A DNA stretch of 64,000 bases from Chryseobacterium daeguense DSM 19388 (GTDB lineage: Bacteria; Bacteroidota; Bacteroidia; Flavobacteriales; Weeksellaceae), in NCBI RefSeq assembly GCF_000430825.1, contig NZ_AUMT01000009.1, positions 124,001 through 188,000 of the forward strand, given 5' to 3'. The notes below the pieces were generated by a model. It saw nothing but the letters and a program-made list of their open reading frames with translations, was not told the DNA's origin and did not search any database. This document shows positions 18,315 through 27,812 of this stretch, one piece after another. Made by a program: the position numbers and the translations under genes. Numbering within the stretch: position 1 is the stretch's first letter; every line of letters begins with the position of its first letter.

Positions 18315-19313
18315 TTAATTCTTTGCAAATCCGTTTCTGAAACCTCCGTTTCCTCTGCCCTGTCCGCCATTATTTTGCTGTCTCGGAGCAGCATTTTCAC
18401 TTCTTCTGGAACCGCCGTCATTTCGGAATCCTCCTCCATTATTTTCTCTTCTTGGAGCGCTTTCTCTTCTTACTTCATTATTTCCACGGAAGCCGCCGTT
18501 ATTTCTGATACCTTCGTTTCTGTTATTGTCTGCTCTTTCAGATCTGAAACCTCCATTGTTGCTTCTTACCCCATTGTCATTGTTTCCTACTCCATTATTT
18601 TCATTTCTGAAACCAGAATTGTTATTATTTCTGTTTTCTGCCTGACCGCGGAAACCACCGTTATTATCTCTCACAGGTCCACGGAATCCGTTATTCGGTC
18701 TTTGGGATCTTACAATATTGAACGTAGGGTTGTCATATCTTCGGAATTTTGCTCTGTCTACTCTATAGATATTGATGTTTACGTTTCTGTAACGAGGCAT
18801 CGGTCTGCAGATGGAAGCATAATGCGTTCTTCTGTAATTTTGAAAATATACTACCGGGCTGTATCCGTGATAATAATTGTTTTGGAAAACTACAAAAACT
18901 CTCGGTCCTAAAATTCTCTGCAGCGCATAGAATCTGTCGTAATACCATCTGTCCGGGTTGTATCTGTAGTAATTATTCCATGATGAAAAGCTTACATATA
19001 AGTTATTCAGCCTTAAAATCTGGTCAATCTGCCATGGAGCCAATCTGTTTTGATTAAAGAACACATTCCAGTTGATACTTACAATGCTGTTTCTGTAATC
19101 ATTATAATTGCTTTGGTAATAGTTGCTTGGATAATAATCCTGAGGATAGTTATAATAGTAATCATCAGGGAAATAGTTCTGATCGTCCTGGTCACTGTAA
19201 TAGCCGTCATTTTCATAATATCCGTCATCATCACCCCATCCGTTATTTGGATACTGCTGAGCAAACGACAAAGTCGCAAAACTCATAGCAAAACCGATTA
19301 ATATTTTTTTCAT
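18315..19313 (-). CDS. Exported low-complexity Asn/Tyr/Gly/Arg-rich protein
   Basis: A 332-residue exported protein: signal peptide to F-A-Q (about 19), a Y/D/N-rich segment (20-75), and a possibly folded centre (75-205) with W-Q-I-D-Q-I-L-R-L-N and V-F-V-V-F-Q-N-N-Y. The tail (205-332) is disordered and made of degenerate N-N-G-G-F-R repeats with many Arg. The tail is basic while the N-terminus is acidic. No enzyme motif is seen. A matrix, surface or polyanion-binding role is possible but only inferred. Confidence 0.65.
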   Translation of the reverse strand: MKKILIGFAMSFATLSFAQQYPNNGWGDDDGYYENDGYYSDQDDQNYFPDDYYYNYPQDYYPSNYYQSNYNDYRNSIVSINWNVFFNQNRLAPWQIDQILRLNNLYVSFSSWNNYYRYNPDRWYYDRFYALQRILGPRVFVVFQNNYYHGYSPVVYFQNYRRTHYASICRPMPRYRNVNINIYRVDRAKFRRYDNPTFNIVRSQRPNNGFRGPVRDNNGGFRGQAENRNNNNSGFRNENNGVGNNDNGVRSNNGGFRSERADNNRNEGIRNNGGFRGNNEVRRESAPRRENNGGGFRNDGGSRRSENAAPRQQNNGGQGRGNGGFRNGFAKN

Positions 19314-19374
19314 TTTATAGTCGTTAATTGGTTAATATATAGTAGAATATCTTATTCTATCTTTTGGATATAAA

Positions 19375-19412
19375 TAAAAAAAAGAAGTTAAATCTTTCGA
19401 CATAACTTCTTT
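19375..19412 (-). terminator. Terminator of malQ
   Basis: Minus-strand stem AAAGAAGTTA / TAACTTCTTT with a 12-nt loop, followed by a run of T. It lies about 40 bp past the malQ stop. Confidence 0.82.
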
Positions 19413-19450
19413 AAATTATTTATTAACTATTTGATAATCAAATGTTAAAT

Positions 19451-22102
19451 TTACAGCCTTCCGCTATCTTTTATCCAGTTTGCAATTTTTTCGTTAAAAG
19501 ATTCTTTTTGCTTTAAATCTTCAAGGTTAATATGCATTCTGTATCGCCAATAGTGTGGAAATATCGCCGGATTGTTAATTCTTTCATTGTCCATTTCCTT
19601 ATTCATAAGCTCTTTATCTGTTGCCAGAAACTCCTGAATCGGGAAAATAGCCAGCATGGCATCATTATAAAGATGCTGTTTCATAATGATTTCCGCGATG
19701 TGGGAATCTATTTCTTCAGGGGCTTTTCCGTACTGTACCAGCTGCTGGTTAAAGTATTTCTGGGTTAAAGCAGGATCTTCTGTCCACCACTGCCTCAAAG
19801 TAGAACTGTCATGCGAAGAAGCCGTTACCACATTGAGATAACCTGCATTTTTCGGATTATAAAAAGGAATATCATCAGACGGCATCCGTTGTACTTTCAA
19901 AGCAATGATTGCCAGCTCATCCATAACTACAGGAACGCAGTCCGGAACCATTCCCAGATCTTCCCCACAAATAAGCATTTTTGTCGCATTAAGGATCACA
20001 GGGAGCTTTTCCATAGCCTTCTCATACCATAAATGATCCTGTCTCCTGAAGAAGTAATCATGGTATAGATCATAAATGGATTTCTTTTCCCAATCCGACA
20101 AATATTGATATGAATCTGTGTGATAAACATTAAATCTCGGGTGATAAACTATCTGTCCGTTTCTTTCTTCAATTAAAAATAAAACATTGGCACAAAGTGA
20201 TATTAGCTGCTCTTCAATATCTCCTCGCGGGTTTTTCTTAAAGAAATCAGCTAGCTTTCGCTGTGTATTGAATTCCTCTTTAAATGAATAAGTTCCGTCC
20301 TGATTATTATTAATAAATTCAAGAGCTTTAGCCCTGTTATCACCAAAATATTTCCAAAGAATCTCATCATTAATGAAAGGCTTGCAATATCTGTCAAAAT
20401 TAAACGGAATATGCCATGCATTGAATTCCTCTAATGTAATAGGAACCGCAGGATAAAAATACCCCAAAATGCCCTGAGTAGCAGAAATTGGCATTCTCCA
20501 GATTCTGAAAAACCCTAAAATATGGTCAATTCTCATTGCATCAAAATACTGCTCCAATGCTTTGAACCTGTTTTTCCACCATTGATAATCATCATCTTTC
20601 ATGGCTTCCCAATTGTACGTTGGGAATTCCCAGTTTTGCCCTAATTCCGTAAACTGATCCGGTGGTGCTCCCGCCTGGAAATCCATTCCGAACAATTCCG
20701 GCTCCGTCCAGGCTTCCACAGAATGCCTGTAAATGCCGATCGGCAGATCCCCTTTCACGGAAATTCCCAGACTATGTGTATAATCAATCGCATCTTTCAG
20801 CTGCTTATGAAGCTGGTACTGAACCCATGCATGAAGCATTGAAGCATCATAATCCTTGCTTTTCGCCGAGAAAAACTGTGAAATTTTGCCTGCAATATAT
20901 TTTTTATGAGTCTTCCATTCATTGAAGTTCGGGGTTTTGTATTTGTCTCTCAAAACACAAAACGCAGAATACGGAATGAGCCACGACTCATTATCCTTTA
21001 TAAATTTTTTAAAATTTCTGTCTTTATAAATTTTGTCTTTATCTTCTTGAAAAACAGCTTTCAGGTATTTCCATTTTCCGGAAATCACCCTTTCGTAATC
21101 AATCAGGTCTAAAGCATTTAACTCTGATTTTTCGGTTTCATATTCTTCTACTAAATCTTTCGGTAGTTCAAAATCAAGATTTTCGAGAGAAATATACTGT
21201 GGATGCAGCGCATAAACCGAGACTGCCGCGTATGGATAAGAATCCGTCCAGGAATAATTAGCCGTTGTATCATTGATCGGGAGAATCTGGATTATTCCCA
21301 ATTGGGTTTCATTAGCCCAGTCTGCCAGTTTTTTCATATCAGAAAATTCTCCAACCCCAAAACCATCTTCTGTTCTCAAAGAAAAGACAGGAATCGCAAC
21401 ACCCGCATCATGATACATCTGATACAGCTTAAATTTGAAATAATGATTGGAAACAATCTGCAGAACATCTTTCAAAGGATTCGGTAATGCAAACCTGTTT
21501 TCACCTGTTTCTACATCAATTATTTTATTTTCTCTGATATCGAAAAGGCAGTATTTATACTGAATAAATTCATTTTCAGGAATTTCAACGGAAGCCTCCC
21601 AAATCCCAAAGTCTGTCTGGCAGAAATGAATGGCATTTTCATAACTCCAATTGCCCAAAGATGTAGTGCTGCCTATCAGAACGATCTTCCAGTCGGGGTT
21701 ATAAATCGGGGCTTCTATCCTGAATAAATGGGTATGCTTTTTTAAAACCGAAACTTTTTCCGGAGAAAAATGATTCAGCTTGTTGTAAAGAATTTTATTA
21801 TTTAAATAATTTTCGGGGAAATTTTTATTATTCCATTCATCGAAAATCATAAATTCTTTGTAGTTGTGCGGAAAATTAAGATAATGCGGAACAAATTCCT
21901 CCCTTATCATATTCCCTCTTTCATCTAAAAGCTGATAATGATAAGAAATGGCTTTTGAAAAGTAATCAACCTCACATTTCCACAAACCATTCTCAGAATA
22001 AAACATAGTATGAGTCTGAGATACAGCATTTTCTTCATTAATAACCACCTGCAGTTTTTCTCCAACTTTTGCGCTGTAACCTACATTAAAGTATAGCTTC
22101 AT
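19451..22102 (-). CDS. malQ: 4-alpha-glucanotransferase, DPE2-like with two CBM20 modules
   Basis: Transfers alpha-1,4-glucan segments between maltooligosaccharides. Two N-terminal starch-binding (CBM20-type) domains are recognisable at about 1-115 and 125-225, the second with V-L-I-G-S-T-T-S-L-G-N-W. The GH77 barrel follows to residue 883. Catalytic elements are R-I-D-H (nucleophile Asp), C-G-E-D-L-G (acid/base Glu) and S-S-H-D-S-S-T-L-R (stabilising Asp). The 883-residue length and paired CBM20 match plant DPE2 and its Bacteroidota relatives, not the roughly 690-residue E. coli MalQ. Monocistronic. Confidence 0.93.
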   Translation of the reverse strand: MKLYFNVGYSAKVGEKLQVVINEENAVSQTHTMFYSENGLWKCEVDYFSKAISYHYQLLDERGNMIREEFVPHYLNFPHNYKEFMIFDEWNNKNFPENYLNNKILYNKLNHFSPEKVSVLKKHTHLFRIEAPIYNPDWKIVLIGSTTSLGNWSYENAIHFCQTDFGIWEASVEIPENEFIQYKYCLFDIRENKIIDVETGENRFALPNPLKDVLQIVSNHYFKFKLYQMYHDAGVAIPVFSLRTEDGFGVGEFSDMKKLADWANETQLGIIQILPINDTTANYSWTDSYPYAAVSVYALHPQYISLENLDFELPKDLVEEYETEKSELNALDLIDYERVISGKWKYLKAVFQEDKDKIYKDRNFKKFIKDNESWLIPYSAFCVLRDKYKTPNFNEWKTHKKYIAGKISQFFSAKSKDYDASMLHAWVQYQLHKQLKDAIDYTHSLGISVKGDLPIGIYRHSVEAWTEPELFGMDFQAGAPPDQFTELGQNWEFPTYNWEAMKDDDYQWWKNRFKALEQYFDAMRIDHILGFFRIWRMPISATQGILGYFYPAVPITLEEFNAWHIPFNFDRYCKPFINDEILWKYFGDNRAKALEFINNNQDGTYSFKEEFNTQRKLADFFKKNPRGDIEEQLISLCANVLFLIEERNGQIVYHPRFNVYHTDSYQYLSDWEKKSIYDLYHDYFFRRQDHLWYEKAMEKLPVILNATKMLICGEDLGMVPDCVPVVMDELAIIALKVQRMPSDDIPFYNPKNAGYLNVVTASSHDSSTLRQWWTEDPALTQKYFNQQLVQYGKAPEEIDSHIAEIIMKQHLYNDAMLAIFPIQEFLATDKELMNKEMDNERINNPAIFPHYWRYRMHINLEDLKQKESFNEKIANWIKDSGRL

Positions 22103-22170
22103 TTACATTTTTTTATAAAAATACATTTTAATCTCGAAAAATAAAACTAATTGAATGTCAAATATTCATT

Positions 22171-22207
22171 AAAAAAAACCTTCTCAAAATATTTCGAAAA
22201 GGTTTTT
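22171..22207 (-). terminator. Terminator of the T9SS protein gene
   Basis: Minus-strand stem AAAAACCTTTTC / GAGAAGGTTTTT (one mismatch) followed by T, 20 bp after the stop at 22228. Confidence 0.82.
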
Positions 22208-22227
22208 GTATTTATTTTAATTAAAGA

Positions 22228-23394
22228 TTATTCCGTTACCAGAATTTTCTTGTTTAATAATATTTTCCCTGATTTATCTGTAATGCTCACCAGATAAGCT
22301 CCGCTCACCAGGTTTTTAAGATTAACCTGTTGGTTTAATAGTCCGTCTTTTACAGATAGATTTTGCTTCATGACGTTTTTACCGGACAGATCAAAAACAT
22401 TTACTTTAATATTTCCTTTTACAGATTTATCATTCACATTTACATTGATAATGTGCTCATCCACTCTGGTTGGATAAATATCAAGGTTAGCAAAAACAGT
22501 ATTGGAAACAGCTTTATCATTCACGAAATATTTACTTGCTAAATCGTAAATATGTAAATTCTGCTCGCCTGCCATTTGTTTTGCCTCTAAAGTTTCAAGA
22601 TTCACTTCATACAAAGGAGCGCCTTTTGCACTTGCAATCACTACATTTCCTTTTGCGTTTACAGCAGAACCGTTTACTGAATAGTTTTCAGGAATTCCGG
22701 AAATTTTACCTATAAATTTTGCTTTTAAATCTTTTGCAGAAACTTTAAAAACATTTCCGTATGCTGAAAAAACATAGAAATTATTTTCTGCATCGGCAAT
22801 CATATCCCCCCCAAAGCCCGTCTGAATCATTGTAAAAGAATTTTTACCATTCGAACGGTCATCTTTTATAATTCCGAGGTCATTTACCACATATTGGTTT
22901 CCTTTTTTGCTGATCTGCAGGAACTGTGTTCCGGCGTTATTGATGGCGTAAATATTTCCATCATAACCCGTTGTCATTCTTGTGATATGAGAATTAATAT
23001 CGCAGGAAGTTACTTTTGCAACATTGTTTTCAACCAAAGTAATTTCTTTTGTTTTTGAATTTAAAACATAAATATTGGAAGAAAACATCGGCATATACAC
23101 CAGATTGTTATTGGAAGAATCAAAAGCCAGAGTCGCCATATTCACTGCCTGAGCATTGTTGTACGTATTTTTATCCTCAGTTACAGCGCCGTTTCTTGTT
23201 TGAGAAAAAACTTTTGCAGGAGAATCAGCCGTAAAGATCTTCTCACCCGAAGTACCGTTTGATGTATCTATGGTGCGGAAATCATTGAAAACAATACTCG
23301 GCGTATCTTTTCCTACCAGTGCGAAAATATCTTGTTGTGCGTTTGCGTTTGCTCCTATTAAAAGCAAAAACAAAGGGAATAAATGTTTTTTCAT
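22228..23394 (-). CDS. Secreted beta-propeller-like protein with T9SS type A sorting domain
   Basis: Signal peptide (A-N-A-Q, about residue 20), then about 270 residues of repeated beta-strand segments such as N-I-Y-V-L-N-S-K-T-K-E-I and N-F-Y-V-F-S-A-Y-G-N-V, suggestive of a propeller. The last ~75 residues form a type A T9SS signal: L-D-I-Y-P-T-R, N-V-F-D-L-S-G-K and S-G-A-Y-L-V-S-I-T-D. It should be exported by the type IX system and anchored or released at the surface. No catalytic motif seen. Single gene between two terminators. Confidence 0.8.
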   Translation of the reverse strand: MKKHLFPLFLLLIGANANAQQDIFALVGKDTPSIVFNDFRTIDTSNGTSGEKIFTADSPAKVFSQTRNGAVTEDKNTYNNAQAVNMATLAFDSSNNNLVYMPMFSSNIYVLNSKTKEITLVENNVAKVTSCDINSHITRMTTGYDGNIYAINNAGTQFLQISKKGNQYVVNDLGIIKDDRSNGKNSFTMIQTGFGGDMIADAENNFYVFSAYGNVFKVSAKDLKAKFIGKISGIPENYSVNGSAVNAKGNVVIASAKGAPLYEVNLETLEAKQMAGEQNLHIYDLASKYFVNDKAVSNTVFANLDIYPTRVDEHIINVNVNDKSVKGNIKVNVFDLSGKNVMKQNLSVKDGLLNQQVNLKNLVSGAYLVSITDKSGKILLNKKILVTE

Positions 23395-23582
23395 ATTATA
23401 AATTTTAGTTTTTAATCATTTTAGTATGACTAAATTACGTAATTTTTAAATTGAATTTTAAAAAAATTCCATGGCTTGAAAAATTATTTACTTCCATATT
23501 TGTCAATACGTAAGCAATGTTTAAAATAGAATGATATAATTCGTGCTTAGATCCGTTAATTGAAATGATAAAATTTATATAT

Positions 23583-23611
23583 AAAAAAACTCCTACAAAA
23601 TTGCAGGAGTT
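23583..23611 (-). terminator. Terminator of cysS
   Basis: Minus-strand stem AACTCCTGC / GTAGGAGTT (one wobble) followed by seven T, 20 bp beyond the cysS stop. Confidence 0.85.
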
Positions 23612-23631
23612 AATATAAATATTTTAAAATT

Positions 23632-25098
23632 CTAGTTCAAAACATAAGTTGTTCCGTCACGGCCGTCTTTCAGCTCAATACCTTCTGCAAGCAGCTTATC
23701 ACGAATTTGATCTGAAAGTTCGAAGTTCTTCGATTTTCTGGCCTGATTTCTTAATTCAATTAAAACTTTTAAGGTCTGATCCAGTTTTTCATTGTTGTTC
23801 TCTTCAATGGTCTGTAAACCTAAAACATCAAAAATCAAAGCAATTAAAGTAGATTTTAAATCCTCTAAATCTTTAGTTGAAATTGTTTCCTTACCGTCAT
23901 TTAAAGCAAAAATATATTTTACGGCTTCAAATAAGTGGGCAATTAAAACAGGCGAATTGAAATCGTCCGTTAAAGCATCATAGGCTTTACCTTTCCATTC
24001 CTCCAGATTGAAAACTGATTGTTTTTCATCATTCGGAGTAATTGAATTTAGAACTTTAATCGCTTCCATTAATCTGATAAAACCTTTTTCGCTGGCAATC
24101 ATCGCATCATTGGAAATATCCAAAACACTTCTGTAGTGAGCCTGTAAAAAGCAAAAACGAACAATCGACGGATGGAAGGGCTTTTCAAAGAAATCATTCT
24201 CTCCTGTTACCAACTGCATCGGCAGAATATAATTCCCTGTTGATTTGCTCATACGCTGAGAATTCATTGTCAGCATATTAGCATGCATCCAGTAATTTAC
24301 CGGAGCGGTATCATTGCAGGCCTTTCCCTGTGCAATTTCACATTCATGGTGTGGAAATTTCAGGTCCATTCCTCCTCCATGGATATCAAAAGTTTCACCT
24401 AAATATTTCGTACTCATTGCAGTACATTCAAGATGCCAACCCGGAAAACCTTCTCCCCAGGGCGAATTCCATCTCATGATATGTGCCGGAGAAGCCTTTT
24501 TCCAAAGGGCAAAATCCTGCGGATTTTTCTTTTCACCCTGCCCGTCCAAATCACGGGTATTTGCAAAAAGCTCTTCGATATTTCTTTTTGAAAGTTCACC
24601 ATAATTTAAACCTCTCCTGTTATATTCCAACACATCGAAATACACGGAACCGTTGCTTTCATAAGCGAATCCTCTTTCGATAAGTTTTTGGGTTAATTCA
24701 ATCTGCTCCACGATATGTCCTGTAGCTGTCGGCTCAATATTCGGAGGCAATAAATTAAACATATCCAGAACTTTATGAAAATCCACCGTATATTTCTGTA
24801 CGATTTCCATTGGCTCCAGTTTTTCCAGACGGGTTTGTTTTACAAATCTGTCATTATCCACATTTCCATCGTCTGTAAGGTGACCCGCATCGGTAATATT
24901 TCTTACATATCTTACCTTGTAGCCAAGATGCGTAAGGCTTCTGTAAATAAAATCGAAGGAGAGAAAAGTTCTTACATTTCCCAAATGCACGTTGCTGTAA
25001 ACAGTGGGTCCACAAACGTACATCCCAACATTTCCTTCTAAAATTGGTTTAAATATTTCTTTTTCGCCTGTAAGCGAGTTGTATATTTTTAGTTGCAT
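23632..25098 (-). CDS. cysS: Cysteinyl-tRNA synthetase
   Basis: Charges tRNA-Cys with cysteine. The class I signature appears as V-Y-S-N-V-H-L-G-N (about 32-40), the class I motif R-M-S-K-S-T-G-N near 280 binds ATP, and zinc ligands are C28 in Y-V-C-G-P-T-V, the Cys of L-E-C-T-A-M-S and the H-H-E-C motif. Length of 488 is normal. A 245-bp gap with degenerate repeats and a hairpin separates it from the upstream DinB gene. Confidence 0.95.
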   Translation of the reverse strand: MQLKIYNSLTGEKEIFKPILEGNVGMYVCGPTVYSNVHLGNVRTFLSFDFIYRSLTHLGYKVRYVRNITDAGHLTDDGNVDNDRFVKQTRLEKLEPMEIVQKYTVDFHKVLDMFNLLPPNIEPTATGHIVEQIELTQKLIERGFAYESNGSVYFDVLEYNRRGLNYGELSKRNIEELFANTRDLDGQGEKKNPQDFALWKKASPAHIMRWNSPWGEGFPGWHLECTAMSTKYLGETFDIHGGGMDLKFPHHECEIAQGKACNDTAPVNYWMHANMLTMNSQRMSKSTGNYILPMQLVTGENDFFEKPFHPSIVRFCFLQAHYRSVLDISNDAMIASEKGFIRLMEAIKVLNSITPNDEKQSVFNLEEWKGKAYDALTDDFNSPVLIAHLFEAVKYIFALNDGKETISTKDLEDLKSTLIALIFDVLGLQTIEENNNEKLDQTLKVLIELRNQARKSKNFELSDQIRDKLLAEGIELKDGRDGTTYVLN

Positions 25099-25269
25099 TT
25101 ATTTTAAATTAAATTGAATTGTTTTTAACGCAAAGTGCGCAAGATTTTTGGACTACTAACTGTTTTTTAAAGTTCGAAGGCGTTCTACTCAGCAAAGATC
25201 ACAAAATCTCTTCAACTATATCTATTTTCGGATAATCATAAGCATAACGTTTAAGCTTTAAAAATCAGC

Positions 25270-25319
25270 CAGACAGATTCTGTCACAACAAATAATCGTT
25301 GTAATAAAAATCTTGTCTG
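25270..25319. repeat. Nested imperfect hairpin in the cysS-dinB gap
   Basis: CAGACAGATT and AATCTTGTCTG pair (one bulge) around an inner ACAAC/GTTGT stem; GACAGATTCTGTC is a competing small palindrome. It lies 25 bp past the DinB-fold gene stop and may be its terminator. The rest of the gap (25099-25269) is AT-rich with a degenerate CGCAAAGTGCGCAAGATTTTT stretch near 25129 and no gene. Confidence 0.5.
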
Positions 25320-25343
25320 AAACTTTTTTAAATTTTATCATTA

Positions 25344-25775
25344 TTAAATAGCTTTTAAGTGATGCCACAAATGATCAATATAATCATTAATTATAAATTC
25401 CAGTGTGAAAACCTGAGGATCGGTTTTTGTCATATCACAGGTTCTTGTGAGCGCTTCGTCAGGAATATTTTCTACTGTATTTACCAGCTGAAAATTCAAA
25501 AATTTCCATAAGCTGATGATATCCTGTGTCGGCACATTCTGGTAATTCTGAGCTTTTACCCAAAAATCCTGATCATATACGATATTCTCGTTTTCTTTAT
25601 ATTGTGTAATCACAAATCTCCTGATATTCGCCATTGCGCTGTCACAAAGATGACCTAGAATTTCTTTTTTAGACCATTTTTCCGGAGAAGATTTGTAAGT
25701 CCAGTCTTCCTCATATATTTCCTGAAATCTCAGAAGCTGTTCTTCAACAATATTTTTTAGAATTTGATAATCCAT
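25344..25775 (-). CDS. DinB-fold protein (possible thiol S-transferase)
   Basis: A 143-residue four-helix protein of the DinB/YfiT superfamily. Putative metal ligands are the His of E-I-L-G-H-L-C-D-S (about 47) and the His residues of D-H-L-W-H-H-L at the end. DinB-fold enzymes in bacillithiol producers (BstA/YfiT) use such a site for S-transfer. Because bshA is also in the window that is a reasonable guess, but the family is broad. It follows folE with 11 bp between and is probably co-transcribed. Confidence 0.75.
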   Translation of the reverse strand: MDYQILKNIVEEQLLRFQEIYEEDWTYKSSPEKWSKKEILGHLCDSAMANIRRFVITQYKENENIVYDQDFWVKAQNYQNVPTQDIISLWKFLNFQLVNTVENIPDEALTRTCDMTKTDPQVFTLEFIINDYIDHLWHHLKAI

Positions 25776-25786
25776 TTACTTCAAAT

Positions 25787-26452
25787 TTAATCCAATTTTG
25801 CGTGACTTCCTACATAATGCAGAAATTCCTGCCTTGTAATAGGATTGGTCTTGAAAATCCCGCTCAATTCCGCGGTTATGGTAGAGCTTGCCGTGTCTTT
25901 AATTCCCCTGCAGTTAACACAAAGGTGTTTTGCGTCAATGATACATGCTACATTTTTAGTTCCCAAAGCTTCTTTCAGGGCGTTTACAATCTGCATGGTC
26001 AGCCTTTCCTGAACCTGCGGCCTTTTTGCGTAATAATCTACAATCCTGTTGATTTTTGAAAGCCCGATCACCTCTCCGTTTGAAATATAAGCCACGTGCG
26101 CACGGCCAATAATCGGAAGGAAATGATGTTCACAGAAAGAATATACCGTGATATCTTTTTCCACCAGCATCTGGCTGTACTTATATTTATTGGAAAATGT
26201 GGAAATCCCCGGCTTATTTTCCGGCAGCAATCCTCCAAAAATTTCATTGACGTACATTTTTGCGACCCTTCTCGGAGAATCTTTTAAAGAATCATCCGTC
26301 ATATCCATCCCCAACGTATGCATAATTTCCCCAAAAAGCTCGGTAATTTTTTCTATTTTTTCTTCTGGTGATTTATCAAAAGCATCTTCCCGTATAGGCG
26401 TATGTTCTTTTCCAGTGAAAATATCATCGTCGTTATCAGTAAAATCAACCAT
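25787..26452 (-). CDS. folE: GTP cyclohydrolase I
   Basis: Converts GTP to 7,8-dihydroneopterin triphosphate, the entry to folate (and possibly queuosine) synthesis. The zinc and active-site motifs C-E-H-H-F-L-P (about 107-113) and C-V-N-C-R-G-I (about 178-184) are intact, as is the H-V-A-Y strand. The N-terminal ~35 residues are acidic and variable. Length of 221 suits the type IA enzyme. A TATTTTTG element lies just upstream, and the DinB-fold gene follows. Confidence 0.95.
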   Translation of the reverse strand: MVDFTDNDDDIFTGKEHTPIREDAFDKSPEEKIEKITELFGEIMHTLGMDMTDDSLKDSPRRVAKMYVNEIFGGLLPENKPGISTFSNKYKYSQMLVEKDITVYSFCEHHFLPIIGRAHVAYISNGEVIGLSKINRIVDYYAKRPQVQERLTMQIVNALKEALGTKNVACIIDAKHLCVNCRGIKDTASSTITAELSGIFKTNPITRQEFLHYVGSHAKLD

Positions 26453-26468
26453 TTTTATTTAATTTGCA

Positions 26469-26476
26469 CAAAAATA
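26469..26476 (-). promoter_or_regulatory. -7 element for folE
   Basis: Minus-strand TATTTTTG matches TAnnTTTG, about 17 bp upstream of the folE ATG. The nearest TTG is 25 bp away, longer than usual. Confidence 0.5.
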
Positions 26477-26550
26477 CGGATAAAATCTGTTTCATTAATT
26501 TCAAATTAAACTAAAAATATTATCTTTCAAAAACACTCTCATTATTAGCC

Positions 26551-27705
26551 ATGATTATTGTTGAAGAAGTACAGAATGAAAACCAGAGAAAAGAATTTTT
26601 AGAGTTTCCCGCGAGACTTTTTCGTGGTGATAAGAATTACATCCGCCCTTTAAATAAGGATATTGAAGATATTTTTAACCCTGAAAAAAATAAATTCTTC
26701 AAAAATGGGGAATGCACACGGTTTTTATTTAAAAATAAACAAAATCAAACGGTTGGGAAAGTTGCGGTTTTCGTTAATCATCTTTATGAACAAAAACAGC
26801 CAACGGGAGGAATGGGTTTTTTTAACTGTATCAATGATCAGGAAACAGCCAATTTTATATTTGACCACTGTAAAAAATGGCTTCAGGAAAGAGGAATGGA
26901 AGCCATGGACGGTCCGATAAACTTTGGGGAACGTGATAAATTCTGGGGACTTCTTATTGATGGTTTCATTGAGCCTTTATACGGGATGAATTATAATTTC
27001 CCTTATTACAAGGAGCTTTTTGAAAATTACGGCTTTAAAATTTATTTTGAGCAGCTTTGTTTCACCCGCCCTATTTTTGCCGAAGTTTCCCGGGTTTTTA
27101 CCGTAATGCATACAAAACATAAGCGAAATCCTGATATTTCATCAAGACCGATGACGAAAAATAATCTTGAAAAATTTGCCCGGGATTTTACCGAAATTTA
27201 CAACAAAGCCTGGGCAGCACACGGAGAAGGAAAGCAAATGGAAGAGGCGAAAGCTCTGAAAATGTTTAAAACCATGAAACCTATCATGAATGAACATATT
27301 TCATGGTTTGTCTACGAAAACGAAAAGCCGATTGCGATGTGGATGAATCTTCCGGATGTAAACCAGTGGTTTAAATATCTAAATGGGAAATTCGGGGTTT
27401 GGGAAAAGCTGAAATTTCTTTGGGTAAAAAGGTTCGTAAAAAATGAAAAAATGGTAGGACTGGTATTCGGTGTTGTCCCCGAGTGGCAGAGAAAAGGAAT
27501 AGACGGCTACATGATCTGGGAAGGAACCCAGCACCTGAGAAAACATACCGATTTTAAGACCACAGAGCTTCAATGGATAGGTGATTTTAATCCAAAAATG
27601 ATCAAAATTGCCGAAAGTCTTGATACCACCGTGACCAGAAAACTGGCGACTTACAGGTATTTGTTTGACAGGAATAAAGAGTTTGAACGGCATCCGATGC
27701 TTTAG
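26551..27705 (+). CDS. GNAT-like conserved protein
   Basis: A 384-residue cytosolic protein conserved in Bacteroidota and other phyla. It opens with V-Q-N-E-N-Q-R-K-E-F-L-E-F-P and has two GNAT-like halves: V-G-K-V-A-V-F near 70 with F-F-N-C near 90, and a C-terminal half with G-V-V-P-E-W-Q-R-K-G-I-D (about 308-319), which resembles the acetyl-CoA loop Q/R-x-x-G-x-G/A. Activity and substrate unknown. Its stop codon is embedded in a 51-bp inverted repeat. Single gene, divergent from folE. Confidence 0.7.
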   Translation: MIIVEEVQNENQRKEFLEFPARLFRGDKNYIRPLNKDIEDIFNPEKNKFFKNGECTRFLFKNKQNQTVGKVAVFVNHLYEQKQPTGGMGFFNCINDQETANFIFDHCKKWLQERGMEAMDGPINFGERDKFWGLLIDGFIEPLYGMNYNFPYYKELFENYGFKIYFEQLCFTRPIFAEVSRVFTVMHTKHKRNPDISSRPMTKNNLEKFARDFTEIYNKAWAAHGEGKQMEEAKALKMFKTMKPIMNEHISWFVYENEKPIAMWMNLPDVNQWFKYLNGKFGVWEKLKFLWVKRFVKNEKMVGLVFGVVPEWQRKGIDGYMIWEGTQHLRKHTDFKTTELQWIGDFNPKMIKIAESLDTTVTRKLATYRYLFDRNKEFERHPML

Positions 27706-27754
27706 TTTAGATTTCGGCGGGCTTGCCTTTGGCGAGCCCGCCGAAATCTAAACT
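27704..27754. repeat. 51-bp near-perfect inverted repeat at a gene end
   Basis: Arms of 24 bp (starting AGTTTAGATTTCGGCGGGCT) with a TTT loop and one T/C mismatch, beginning at the second base of the upstream TAG stop. It lies between convergent genes and is far more GC-rich than its surroundings. It may act as a bidirectional terminator or be a dispersed palindromic element. Confidence 0.85.
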
Positions 27755-27757
27755 CAC

Positions 27758-27788
27758 AAAAAAAGCCCTGCAAAAAAACAAGGCTTTA
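27758..27788 (-). terminator. Terminator of the methionine operon (after metF)
   Basis: Minus-strand stem AAAGCCTTG / CAGGGCTTT (one wobble) followed by seven T, 25 bp after the metF stop. Confidence 0.82.
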
Positions 27789-27812
27789 AAAATCAAATAT
27801 CATTTTACTTTG

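Noticed and set aside
18375..18911. 178-codon plus-strand frame, Ser/Ile/Val-rich
   Set aside because: Antisense of the Asn/Gly-rich exported protein gene; open only because of that gene's repeat composition.
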